NCBI GenBank assembly: GCA_039545355.1
Contig: BCJJ01000029.1
Coordinates: forward strand, 186,001-250,000
Source of the DNA: Trichosporon coremiiforme
Lineage: Eukaryota > Basidiomycota > Tremellomycetes > Trichosporonales > Trichosporonaceae
DNA: 64,000 nt
Reading direction: 5' to 3'
Shown here: positions 21,751 through 33,410 of the stretch, in pieces
Numbering within the stretch: position 1 is the first letter of the stretch
Layout: every line of letters begins with the position of its first letter
Made by a program: the position numbers and the translations under genes
The notes under the pieces: model-generated
What the model saw: the letters and a program-made list of their open reading frames with translations, nothing else
Database searches by the model: none
What the model was told of the DNA's origin: nothing

Positions 21751-24700
21751 TCACATGAGCCCGCCGACAATCTTCTGACTCGCCGGCGCGACGACGTCGG
21801 CCCTCCGCGTGCCCTTCCCGTTCCCGCGGTCGTCCTCGTCGTCCTGGAGATTCGGGCCGTTGCCCGCGTAATTCGCAGAGCCAGGGGTCGCATAAGGGTG
21901 CAGGTGGTCCGGACCCGCGTTCATAGTGTTGAGCACGTCGTCGAGGCGGGCGTGCTGCCCGTGCTTCCTCAGGTCCTTCTCGCGGGGCGACATGCTGCCG
22001 CTGCCGCTGCCGCTGCCGCCGCTGCCGTTCTGGTCTTGGCCGTCCTCTGATTGTTTCGACTGTTTCGGCGGCTTCGGCTGCGTGCTCTTCCTAGGCGAGG
22101 TATTGGGCGAGATCTTGGACGACGACTTGGGCTCCGACTTGGTCTTGAACTTCTTCTTCGTGGGGCCCTTCGACTTCTGCGCGGGATGCACGACCGGTCC
22201 CGAGTGCGCCGGGGGTATGGCCTGGTATGGGCCGGGGTTATACTGTCGGCGAGGCTGCATGATGGGTGGGCCGCCGCGGAGCCCGCTGCGGGTCTGTCGC
22301 GACGAGGGGTCGTGGGATGCAAACTCGCGTTCGGCCGGCCGGTCGTCGAACCCCCTCACGCCGCTCGACAAACGCCCGTCGAGCCCGGCTGGCCCGTCGA
22401 GGCCGTTCAGCCTGTCGAGCCCGCTGAGCCCTCCGGGTCCGGACGGATCGCTTGGATCAGAAGGCATGGGCGAGTTCAGGTCCGTGTCCTCGTCGCCCAG
22501 GTCTGTGTCTGTGTGTTCGTCCGAGTCGGGCGGGCCCTCGTCGTCGCTCTCCGTGTCCCACACGTTGGGGCCGTAGGCTGCGTCCCTGTCGCCGTCGCTC
22601 GAGAGGGTCGGGCTCTCGTACCCGTCCTTGTCCTTCTTGTCCTTCTTGCCGGGCCCGCCCGCCTCGCCGCGCTCAGCCGCGCCAGCGTCGTCAAATTGCT
22701 GCGACGGCCCCGCGTCATCGAGCATCTCGTCCTCGGCGTCTCTCTCTGCCTCGTGCGCGGCCTTCTTGCCGCGTTTGGAGCCGCTCAATTCGCCGCGGCG
22801 TGCTTCCTTCCTCAACTCCTTCAGTTCGCTCTCGCGCTGCGTCGAGTCCTTCTTCCGCTCGGCCGAGGTCATGAGCAGGTTGCGCGCAAACTTCTCCTTA
22901 TCCAGGTACTCTTGCTCCTCCTCGTCGGGGATCGCCTTGATGATGTCCTCCACGTTCTTGTCTGTGCGACGGAACAGCTCGTCCTCCATCGCGTCCCAGA
23001 TCTTCTCCTTGAACTTCTTCGGCTCCTCCTTTTTGCCGTCCTTGCCGTCCTTGCCGTTCTTGTGGTGGTGGTGGTGGCGGCGGTGATGGTGAGATTGGGA
23101 GGAGGAGTCGTGCTGGTCGGAGGGGAAGGCGTGCTGGTCGGAGGAGGAGGAGTGTTGCTCGGAAGAGGAGTGCTGGTCGTGCTGGTCATTCTCATCCGAA
23201 GAGGAGGACTGGGAATAACGCCGCGAGTGCGTGTGGTCTACGTCCTCCGGCAGACGGCCGGCGTTCGCGTCCTCCTGGGAGATCTTCCCCTCAGCCTGAG
23301 CCTGGTCAACGTGGGGCGTGTCGGACTGGGCGCCCGACGTCGAGCCCGTCGCACGATGACGCTTGTGGTGGTGCCGGTGATGCTTCCTCTTTTTCCCATC
23401 CTTGGTATAATCTCCCTCATCCCTCTCCTTCGGCGGCTCATACCCCGGTGGGCGAACCATGCCCTCCGTGTCCATGTTGCGCCGCCGCAGCCGCTGCTCA
23501 AGTTTTTTGCGCCGCTTATGCGGCGAGCGCACATTCTTGAACCGCTGGTGGTGCCACTTCTTGTAACTCCCCCCTTCGAGCTGGATGTGCCACCGCTCGA
23601 AGCGTTTCAGGTCATCCCCCTCGAGACCCAGGAGTGTGGAAGACAGGACGAGAATCTCAGCAAACGTGCTCCGATACCGGCGTACACGCGTGAGCATGTC
23701 GTCGTCGTACGAGTCGCCCGAGATCAGGTTCGTGTCCTGCTCCAGCTGGCGGATATGTTCCTGCTGCGCCTCGGTCGTGTGGTTGCGGCGGTTCTGTTCC
23801 GCGCCCTCGCTCTCCTTCAGTGCATCGTCCGTGTCGTCCCCCTGCCCCGCGCCGTACAACTGGAACGCGTCTCTTATCTGCAGATTCCGGTCGGCGACTA
23901 ACAATGTTTGGGCGAGGTCCTTGTCCATCGAGTCGATGAGCATCTGGCGCGCCTGCGCCTCGAGCCGGGTCACGCGCCCGATGAGCTGCTTCAGGAGGTA
24001 GAACTCGATCTGCTCTCGACGCAGGGGTTCGTTCAGCCACTCGCTCTCGTCGTACTTGCCGTCCTTGCCGTGGTGGGGGTCGTCGCACTTGTCCTTCTTG
24101 TGGCCCTTCTTGCCATCCACGAGCGACTTGAAGCAGCGGTCGATCAGCTCCTCCTTGGCCGACTTGTGCGTGCTCTGTTTCAGCACGCTGTTCACCATCT
24201 TGTCCTCCTCGTCCGGCCGGATCTCGGCTGGAATCCCGTCCACGTTCTCGTAGTGGTCGTCCTCGTGCTTCTCGTGGTGGTTCTCGTCGAGCGCGTCGCC
24301 GTTCGGCTGCTGCTTCTCGTGCTGCGAGCGCCTGCGGTCGTACGCCGTTTGGTTCTTGGCTGCCTTCTTGCTGTCGGATGGCTGCTTGAGCGACTGCTTG
24401 TCATCATGCGACGATCCGTCAGGCGACTCCTCCTTGTCGAGCTCGTCGTCCATGGACTCGTCGTCGTCCATGTACCCTGCCTCCTTAAGGCTGTCGATGT
24501 ACAGACGGCGGACCTTCTCCCACCGGCGGTGGTGGCGCAGGACGAAGTGCGAGTGTGGAGCGAATGTCTCGGGATCGCGTTCTCGTTCGAGAGCTGCGGA
24601 AGAAGTTAGCAATTAAACCTCCGTGGAAACTCACAGAGCATGTCGTTCGTGAACTGGTGCTGCGTCAATGTGTACAGGATACCCGTGACCGTCTGAACTG

Positions 24701-26103
24701 CGAAGTTGGTGACGACCGGGACGGCCATGAGGGCGTAGCAGACCCAGAAGACGCGTCCTGCGGCGGTGGCGGGGGTGTAGTCGCCGTAGCCGATGGTGAA
24801 AGACATGACCATGACCGAGTACAGCGCGTTGCTGCGTGTCAGCTCTGAATACTCAACGCAACTCACCCGTAGCCCCATCCCTCGACATAATAGAACACCA
24901 TGGCGCCCAGGCACCAGAAGCTGAACATGCTGAGGAGTGCCCAGACAAGATCCCAGAGCTGGATCAGGCTGCGGTGTCAGTCCCCCGAACGCACATTCAC
25001 TCACGATTCCTGATGCAGGTTGATCTGGTGGAGGAGGGCGATCTCGTCAATCAGCGTGGCGTACGGCTTCCGCCGCACAGCGCTAGTGTGGACGGCGACA
25101 GAGTACCTCTTGAGCCACTTCTGGCGGCGCTCGACGGCGCGGCTCTGGACCCAGTCTATCGTGATCGAGACAGCGTTACCGAGCTGTGCGAGGGTGAGGA
25201 CGGCAAAGATGAAGAGGAGCACCTTGCCCCACGCTGTCTGGACCGTCATATCACCGTACCCGACAGTGAGGGCGGTCTGGATCGAGAAGTAGATCGCGTC
25301 GAGGTAGCGCCAGTTCTCGAGCTGGGAGAAGGCGAGGGCTTCGAAGCCGACAAGCACCGTGAAGCCCGTCACGGAGAGGAGGAACTTGCGGCCCGTCAGG
25401 CGGAACTCCTGGTCGTCCCCCGAGTCGAAGGGGTGGAACTTGCCGAGGAGCCAGTGCAGGAAGAGCGCGACCGCGATGCTGCCGGAAATGAGCACCGAGA
25501 ACACGGCACACCAGAAGCCCTCGCTGAAATCTGAGCCCGGTGGTCGCGGCTCGCCGGCGCCAAAGATGAAGAGGTTGCAGAGCGCGACGATTGCTTTCAG
25601 GATCCAGAACACGATCGAGAGATTCGCGGCCCGCTGCCAAATGCCGTGGAACGAGGAGAAGCGCAGCAACAGCAGGACCATGGCGACCACGTTTAACGTT
25701 AGCGATACCGCGCTCAGCGCGAGACACGCCGTGCGGTCCGGAATTGGTTTGTCATCGCGGATGTACCACGGTTGCTGCAGTTGTCAGTACGCGTCAGGTT
25801 GTAGCCACTTACAGCGAGGGCTGGAATGTCCAGCAATGTCGACATGGGGGCCGCGACGGCTGCCAGAAGAGGGCTGTACTTGGCCCATCCCTTGAAGAAC
25901 CAGGTTAGCCAGTCTGAGAGCCCGACGAAGAACCGGCCCACTGGCCCCTTGTTCTTCTTCTTCTCCTTGACACTAGACGAGTCTGACACGGACTCCGAGG
26001 TGTTGCCGAATTGTGGGATGGAGGCGGTCGCATTGAGCTCCTGCCTGGAGGAGGAGGAGCTCGACGAGTTGCGTCGTCCGCCGTCGCCATCACTGCGGGC
26101 CAT
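21751..26103 (-). CDS. TOK1: TOK1-like outward-rectifying two-pore potassium channel with giant C-terminal tail
   Basis: Five exons on the minus strand: 26103-25813, 25774-25005, 24968-24867, 24831-24635, 24593-21751; 1400 residues. About eight hydrophobic segments occur before residue 440. The first pore has TVGYGDM (GYG 269-271) after the fifth segment and the second TIGYGDY (GYG 402-404) after the seventh: the 8-TM/2-pore plan unique to fungal TOK channels at the plasma membrane. Both filters are intact. The cytosolic tail from about 455 to 1400 is several times longer than the tail of yeast Tok1 (whole protein about 690 residues). It is highly charged, contains DQHSSS repeats and the run HHHRRHHHHHK near 957, coiled-coil-like KE-rich parts, and a final Gly/Ser/Pro-rich, basic region. 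The four introns keep phase exactly. The tail's role is unknown. Confidence 0.93.
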
Positions 26104-27749
26104 GTCGGTGATGGGGAATGGTGGTGTCAGGCGAGGTCGGACGACATGGAAATATGCAAAAACAAAAAATTAAGGGAGGTGCAGTTGACAAGCAGCTACG
26201 GCCAGCATAACGATGCCGGCGACGGAGCGACGGACAGGGGGAGGGGGGTGTGGGGGTTCAGACGGAGCGACCGACCGAGATGTTGAAAACAAAGACCGAC
26301 TCAGGAACGGGAGTGATGTTTCCACCGCTCACCACCCGCGTCATAGCAGCATCCCCCCTCAACCCCCTCCCTGGATCCGGGAACGGGGCAGGGCCGATGC
26401 CTTGAAGCTTGAGAGGAACCAGGTTGCGGAGTATTACCGCATGTGCCGCCCAGTCTGTAGCCTGGTAGCCTGGGCCAAGGACAAGAAGCGTGCATGCGCA
26501 CACGCGTGCACCGATGTTTCGTTCGGTCTCCATGGAAGAGCTCGTGTGCGCATCTGTGACGACACACGACACACTCTTGGGAATCACTAAGAGGAGTATC
26601 AGATAACGGGTGGCAAGTGATCGCAAGCCATGTCTCGGTGTATCACCACCCAGAAGGCCCAGAAGCGTCGTCTTGGCACTTGGATGCTCACACGCTCCAA
26701 CTAACGCTGGGCGACGGTTCCTTAATGCGCGCTTCTCTTTCAAGGGATCGGCCAAGATTAGAAACGCACCTTTTCCGCGGCTTCCCTGATTATGCTCACA
26801 GTGAACAGGATCATGGGCCTTTAGGGGCAAGTCTATTGGCTGCGTGGGGAGGGTTGAGACTCTTGCACATCAGAAGCCGGCGCGTGAGCGACAATCACGG
26901 ACCCGGCCGGGTGCAACTTGATGAGAACAGGAGTGTCACCTGGGGGCCGTTTGGATTGATTTGTTGTTCCTGCTGAAGGTCTGAGATTGCATTGAGACGA
27001 CGTCACGAGAGGGTGGGGAAGGGGAGGCGAATTATTCTGTCAAGTGGATGTATGGCACGAGAGATGCGCCAAGCCGCGGACGGATTTGGAAACAGAATAT
27101 TGGCTGGACTCGAGTTGGAGCACCAGGCTGAGCTGCATTGCGGGGGCTTGTACCTGGCAGACAGTGAAACAGTCAACAATGTGGAGGACGGCGTGCTTTG
27201 TCTGGTCCTCCCAGATACTGCGGGCAGCGTCAGCGGTGCTCTCTGTCCTTTCTGTTAGCGCCCTGGCGGTTGTGCTGACTCTGCTGACTTATTGAACGGG
27301 GCACTAAGCCGAGTTCGGATCCGAGATGGGAATACCACGCAAGTGTCGAGACCGTCGGTCCGCCCTCTTGACCCGCCGGCTGCCTGCTCCTGTCCTCATC
27401 TCCCCCAAGATCCCCAGCGTCCACTGTCCACTTGCGTGCTGCACTGCTCATGACTAGAGTGCTCCCACATATCGACTTAAGACATGAACACCTTGACTGC
27501 CTGAACAAGTCCCTTCCCATCGATCCTCTTATCCATATCGACATCGACACTTCTGCGCGAGTGCCTTCGACTCGAACTTGTCAACACAACACAGCCTTCA
27601 CCGACCTCCACCCCGCAGACTAGTGCACACATTTTCGGCGAACAACACCCTCGCCTTGTCTTCCTTCTTTCTGTCCCAGTAGTCCCAGTACCGAGTAGCC
27701 CTTCACCATCACCCGTTCGCCACGCTTCTTCCCGCTCGACAAGCCCGCG
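26104..27749. other. Divergent intergenic region between the channel and the Zn2Cys6 gene
   Basis: A 1.65-kb spacer that must hold both promoters. The final 150 bases are C/T-rich plus-strand leader of the transcription-factor gene. Small frames here have no recognisable features. Confidence 0.6.
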
Positions 27750-29936
27750 ATGGAGCCTGTTCCTCCCGGGCTGTACAGCGGCACGACCCGCAAACAGAAC
27801 GTCGCCTGTGATGCTTGTCGCAACAAGAAGATCAGATGCAAGCGACAGACCACTGCCCAGCGCGTACGTCGACTTCGGAGCCGATCGCGATACTGACGAC
27901 CCAAGTGTGAACAATGCGTCAGCAAAGACCTGGAGTGCACCTCCAACTACATCGAGCAACTGCAGAACAAGCCGCGGCGTCCGCGCAGGTTCAAGAGTAA
28001 CGAGGAGCCCCCAAAGGACCGACGGCCATCCGACCATGAGCTGCGATCGCCGGGTCCAGCCATCCGTCGTGCGTCAGCGCCCAAGGCCCCGCAGTCCGCC
28101 CAGGGGTCTTCCTCCACTGGAAGGATTGGAATGGAAGAGTGAGTGAAGCTACGCCTCTTCCCTGTGCTGACCACGCCCCTAGCGCCCTCGCCATGATTGC
28201 CTGGGTGACTCCACCGCGAAATTCCGCGACCGCCAAAGATCCCTCGGCGGGCCAGGTGGATCTTCTGCGGTATATGTTCTGTCCTGCTCCCGTCACGCAT
28301 CACGAGTGGCGGTACTCTGACGTTTCGTCGCTCGAGCAAGCGCGCGCGGGCACTTGTGATCTCTGGGATGAAGAAGGCGGCGCGCTCTGGGACGACCCCC
28401 CTAGCGCCGCGCATCTCTCGTTATGGGGAGGCGGTGAAGCCGAGCTGGCTTCGTGAGTTATAGCCATTGTTTCTGCGAACTGACAATTCAGAATGGCGAT
28501 TGAGCTTATCGACACGTTCTTCGCAGTTGTGCACTCGCGTTTGCCGATACTGGACGCTCAGTCATTCATGAACCGATTTACGTCACCCAACACGGATCCG
28601 AGCGGACCACTCAACCCTGCGCTATTGGCAAGCGTCCTCGCCTTCGGCGCAAAGTTCGCAGACCACCCTACCTTCACTGCGGACCGTGACGAGTGCGCCG
28701 CTCGAGATGCCGATGACGCAGACGGAAGCCGCAGCCGCAGAGGATACTCGCGAAGTCGGTGCCGCATGGCACAGCTCCTGGCTGTGCGTGCACGGGAGGT
28801 CGCGGAGGTCCACAAAGCGTACCGCATTCCGACCCTCGCGAACGTGCAGGCGCTCATCCTGCTGGAGAACTTGTTCGGACGTAAGTGCGAGTGGGAACAT
28901 GTGAGCTGACATGCAGAGGCTGCGATGACTAGACAAAGTGAGAACAGCTGAAGGGTCGTGACGCGCATAGCTGACAACAGAATACCGCGCAACCTATCTC
29001 TCGGCCGCGGCCCGTCTGATGGATGAGCTCGAGGACCTTCCCATCCTGCATGTGGACTCACAGCAAGATGAGAAGATTCGAACTCAGCTCACGATCCACC
29101 TTCTCGCTGGCTTCGAAACTGCCTTCTACCGGCTCCGTCCAGAAACGTGAGTTGTGTCCAGCCGCTGGGTTTACTAACTCTCAGCTTCCAGGGCGTCGGC
29201 GATGTCGCCCCGCTGCTTTCCGTCGTCGCAGGAGGCGAGGAAGATGTAGGTGCTCGTCCCGTACCAAAGCTTACCTGCCAGATTTGGCTCGCTGCTGCCC
29301 GCATGGCAATCGCTGTATATAGGCGGTTGAGCAGCGCTCTGTCCCAACCACAAGTACACGCGAACGGCGTTCCGCTGTCAGTCCTGCGGGACATGGTGCA
29401 CGACCACTCATCCTGGCGTGACCTCTACCTGTCCAAGCTGGGCCTGCCAGTGCCATGGCCAGAGGACTGGGACTTCAACATGACGGTACGAGCAGCATCG
29501 ACGGACATCCTATACCACGCCCTGTGGCTCGTGGCCGAGCGCGCAGTCCGCGACTTTGGCATCCAGGAGCGCGAGGACAACTCTGTCACGGGCATGGTCG
29601 GCTTCGAGGTGACGCAGATGCGCGAGCGACTGAAGCAGGAGGCCCTGCACAGCGCCATGCGCATTTCCATGGTGGCAGTGCTGAGCACGGAGCAGGGACA
29701 TCTCAGGCTCGACCCGTGAGTCACCTGGCAACTTTCGTAACTGACATGACAGGCTCGCACTGTGGCGCCCAATCTACGATGCGGGCATGTTCCTCGCCCG
29801 GCAAGGACGCGACGAGTGCCTGGGCTGCTTCGCCGGATTGAAGCAGTACGCCGGCCCATACCCGCAGATGTGGGAGCATGCGCTCGAGATCGAGACGACG
29901 CTTATGAAGTCGAGCAACGGCACCCGGTCGCGATAG
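27750..29936 (+). CDS. Zn2Cys6 transcription factor with fungal-specific regulatory domain
   Basis: Eight exons (27750-27863, 27906-28138, 28183-28452, 28492-28880, 28917-28937, 28981-29146, 29185-29715, 29753-29936) give 635 residues. The zinc cluster is C20-x2-C23-x6-C30-x8-C39-x2-C42-x6-C49, with the basic loop RNKKIRCKR; the first intron falls between the third and fourth cysteines. A basic, Pro/Ser-rich linker follows. From about residue 205 there is a helical region of the fungal transcription-factor type (IELIDTFFAVVHSRLPILDA, IPTLANVQALILLENLFG, YLSAAARLMDELED) continuing to the C-terminus. Exon 5 has only 21 bases but is needed to keep the frame and the helix. The target genes cannot be deduced; the neighbouring TOK1 gene is divergent but 1.6 kb away. 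Confidence 0.9.
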
Positions 29937-30661
29937 CCCCGACGGTACCCTCTCTGCATGTTTCCGGGCAAGTTTTAGTCCTTAATGATGTAGCGATGTA
30001 CATACGTGTCTCTCCCTGTCCGGGTCCGAGTCCACCCCAAGTCAGCACAGGAACAAGGTTTCTCTTGATCAGCGATATCCGTGCGTACGGCGGCTTGGAG
30101 CCGTGCGGTGAACACCGAAGACACCGAGCACCGAGCCGATTACGATGATAACGCTAATGCCTCTGCTTGTCGTCTGACCAAACTCTGGCAGCCGCTATGG
30201 AGATACCGAGCACAAGCGACGCGGGTGGTGCTTCGTGGGCAATCTCGACGATCAGTCAAGGCAGCCAGGTGCAGTGATGCAAAAGGGACAGCCCGATTAA
30301 GGCGGTGACGTAAGACCCTACCACTTTGGCCACTCCCTGTCTGTCCTGAATCGATCGGCGATCAGCGTGTCAGCGTGTCAGCTTGTGAGCTCTACGAGAC
30401 GACCGGTGTATGGTACGCCGAACACGCGAGCCTAGCGCCGTCTCCGGGACTTCCGGCTCTGCCGACTCTGCCATCTTCCGGCCTCCCGCATCGGGGTGCG
30501 CGTGACGTTACTATTTTGGTCAACCGACGCCCTAAAGCACTGAATAGCCTCCACGATCTACAACCTCTAATCCACCCGCTCGATCATTGCTGTTGTCACC
30601 ATATCACTCACCCCCTTCTCTCACCCTCCTCCCACCCACCACTCACACCACATCAACCAAA
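29937..30661. other. Intergenic, promoter of the LURP-one-related gene
   Basis: 725 bases without a supported gene. The last 100 are C/T-rich leader with CACCACTCACACCACATCAACC-like sequence just before the ATG. Confidence 0.6.
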
Positions 30662-31528
30662 ATGCCTTCCTGGCTGCACGCCTCGACCCCCGCCGCGATC
30701 AGCCTCGCGCCCTTCAACCCGCCTCTCGGCCCGTATCCCGAGATGGCGCGGGCCGAACCCACCGTCCTCGCCATCAAGGAGGGCGTCATGAGCCTGTCTG
30801 GCGATGACTTCAGCATCAAGGACCAGAGTGGCCACACTGTCGTCAAGTGTAAGGGCAAGGCCATGTCGATGCGGGACAGGAAGGGTGAGTCAATTCTGGT
30901 TGCGAGTAGTTGGAGGCTGCGAGCCCACCAACATGTCAACAATGCTATTCCTGTTCCCCTGTCCCCCTGCATCACGGCCGTCATTCATCCCTTCAGAGCT
31001 GCTCTTACGGCGACAACCGTCGGCGCACAAATGGGCTCTGAGAGAAAGAGCTCGCTGTTCTTTCTCGCTCCGTGGCCCCCTCAGTGCTTTGCACACACTC
31101 GCTCCGCTCGTGCCCGCTGACACCCAGTCATCACCGACCCTTCGGGCAAGGTGCTCTTCAACATCCACACCAAGATGATCGCGATTCACACGACGTTCGA
31201 GGGCGACGACGCGTCCGGCCGCGAGGTGCTCAAGATCCAGAAGAAGCTCAGCATGGGCACCAAGATGGAGATCAAGTTCCAGAACGCGTCCGACAATACC
31301 AAGGTCGAGCTCGACGTCAAGGGCGATTTCTGGGGCGGCTCGGCGAACATTACCCTCGGTGACCGGCCTGTTGCGCATATCTCGCGCAGCATTGCTAATA
31401 TCCGCGAGGTCAAGTTTGACAAGCAGACCTACGCTGTCCAGGTCGCGCCGGGCGTCGATCTCTCGCTCATTGCTGCGGCCTGTATCTGCCTCGACGAGCT
31501 GAAGGAGGACGGTAAGGGCGAGAACTAG
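30662..31528 (+). CDS. LURP-one-related (tubby-like fold) protein
   Basis: Two exons, 30662-30884 and 31128-31528, give 207 residues. The start matches the first ATG after the leader. The sequence shows the alternating strands of a LURP-one-related domain: VMSLSGDDFSIKDQSG, TVVKCKGKAMSMRDRK, VITDPSGKVLFNIHTK, EVLKIQKKLS, then a closing helix VAPGVDLSLIAAACICLDEL, the hydrophobic C-terminal helix typical of this fold and of phospholipid scramblase relatives. No signal peptide is present. The biochemical role of fungal members is not established; lipid or nucleotide binding is speculation. The 243-nt intron is several times longer than most introns in the window. The stop lies 83 bp from that of the convergent RRM gene. 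Confidence 0.85.
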
Positions 31529-31611
31529 GGAAGTCGGCAGTCTTGAACGTAAAGCAAAATACATGTTACATGAGTATCCCTCTATGAATAAACCCTTCTT
31601 CACCCCCGACC

Positions 31612-32623
31612 TTAGGCGGCGAAACGCCGCTGGCGCTCGTACGCGCGCATCTCTTCGTCCAGGTCGGCCTGCGTCTTCTGCTTCGGCTTCTCCTTCTGCT
31701 TGCCCTTCGCGTTGGGGGGCGTGTCCACCTCCATCTTGTCCTTCTTTGCGCGGGCGACCTTGGCTGCGCCGCCGGCCGGCCCCTTTGCGGCCGCCTTCTT
31801 GCCCGCCGCGCTCTTAGCGCCGGGCTTCGACTTGCCGAGACGCGACGCGAGCACGTCGCCCGGGCTGCCCTTCTTCTTCAGAGCCGCCCGCTGCTTCTCG
31901 AGGAGTCTGGGATGTCAGCTTAGAAAAGGCGAAGTGGAGCAGCTGGAAAGGGTGACGTACAGTTTCTGCTTCTGCTGCTCGCCCGCCTTGCCACCCTTGT
32001 TCAGTCGCGAGAGCAGCTTCAGACCAGGCGCCTTTCCATCGTCTTTCTTCGCGGCCGGAGCCACCTTCGCCTTCGCAGCAGGCTTCTTAGGCTGCTGCGC
32101 CAACATCGGCGTGACGCGGCTCGTGATCGGGGCAGGAGCCGCGACGGACGGGTGCGGATGCGTCGCGGGGAGAACATGGTGAACGGAAAGCGTGTGCGCT
32201 GCTGTTAGCTTAGATCAAAGGAGGAATTCAGCTGATGCTGGTATCCTTGTGCTCCACTCACATCCATCAATCAGCTGTCCGGAGAACTGCTTGCGGACGC
32301 GCTCCGCGTCGACGTCGGTGCCAACCTCAACGAGGAAGGTGCCGAGGAACACGCCCTTGCCGTTATGCAGTGCGGTGACGGCGACGCTTGAGGGAGCGAG
32401 GCGCACCGGATCGGCGACGAGGAGCTCCTGCGGATTGATCAGCGCTTGTCCTTCCTTCCCTTTGATGTTGTTGTGCAGTTGCCGCGACATCATGCCATCC
32501 ACCTTGCCGCGAGGAAGACACCCGGCGTAGCCACAGAAGCCGCAAAGCGCGCAAGCTACTCACAGCGAGATCCGGCTCGCGCACGTCCAGGGGCAGGCCG
32601 GAGAAGAGAAGGACAGAAGGCAT
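31612..32623 (-). CDS. RRM/ALYREF-like mRNA-export adaptor protein
   Basis: Four minus-strand exons: 32623-32564, 32502-32262, 32198-31961 (or from 32201), 31906-31612; 277 or 278 residues. The N-terminus LLFSGLPLDVREPDLA resembles the first strand and helix of an RRM. Later GVFLGTFLVEVGTDVDAERV and FSGQLIDGAHTLSV resemble the RNP1 strand, second helix and last strand, so the RRM appears degenerate or split by inserted sequence. The C-terminal half is Lys/Ala/Gly-rich and ends DLDEEMRAYERQRRFAA, close to the UAP56-binding motif of Yra1/ALYREF proteins. Such proteins hand mRNA from Sub2/UAP56 to the Mex67 export receptor in the nucleus. The family call is inferred from these two elements; it could instead be another small RRM protein of the FoP/ALY type. 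Its start is 787 bp from the divergent THP3 start. Confidence 0.7.
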
Positions 32624-33410
32624 CGCGGGGTCGGTCGATGGGGTTGCCGGGTAGGTTAGGTTGACATGAGCGAGACGCGCGCGTCGAAAGTCAAAGATGA
32701 CATTGTTGGCGGCGGCTCAGGGCGGAAGCAAATCAGGCCACGGTCTGGCGGCGTTGCCGTCTCCGACGGTGGCGACAAGCCCCCGTATGACGGCGTTGAT
32801 CTAAGTTCACAGCGTTCCAATGATGTCTTCCTGCTGAGGCAGAGCGGGCCGGCATGACTTGAATGCTGAACAGTTTCGGCCACTTTCTCCTCGTAAAGAG
32901 CTGACCTGAGATATGGAGGTCTCAATCCTCTGTAGATGAGTGCAACGGACCTTGGGCCGCACTAGCGGTACCTCTTATGAGTCGTCCTTCGTGGTCGTCG
33001 CTCGACCCGTGTCTTGCATGTTCTCCACCGGGCATCGCCTCGATAACCCATTGGGCCATCGCATGCATGTCAATGGTGTTGTGAGTTGCCGAGACGCGGT
33101 TGCAGAAGTCAACCGACCAGCGAAACCTTATTTCTGCTGATTTTCTCCTGGAACGCGGTGGCCACGTGAATTCGGCCCTAGCCCAAGTCCGCTTAGCTCC
33201 AGCCTGGGCAATGTTCGCGATCCGATGCCGCCGTCATTTCTTACTTCCTCACATCTCCACCACAACATCCTACATCTGCCTGTTCACATCATACTCTCCT
33301 CGACCGTGTTTGTGTGAAGTTTGCTCACCCTAGCATATCAATTCCTGTCGTCGTAACTTGGACCCGCACCTCGAGTCTTCCACAAACCACCCGACTACAA
33401 CTCGGACGAC
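32624..33410. promoter_or_regulatory. Shared divergent promoter region of the RRM gene and THP3
   Basis: 787 bases separate the two start codons. The plus-strand side (33230-33400) is C/T-rich leader of the THP3 gene. No other gene is visible, so control elements for both genes must lie here or within the genes. Confidence 0.55.

Noticed and set aside
22051..23901. 616-codon plus-strand frame inside the TOK1 last exon
   Set aside because: It is antisense to a well-supported exon and its Leu/Val/Arg-rich composition mirrors the charged codons of the tail.
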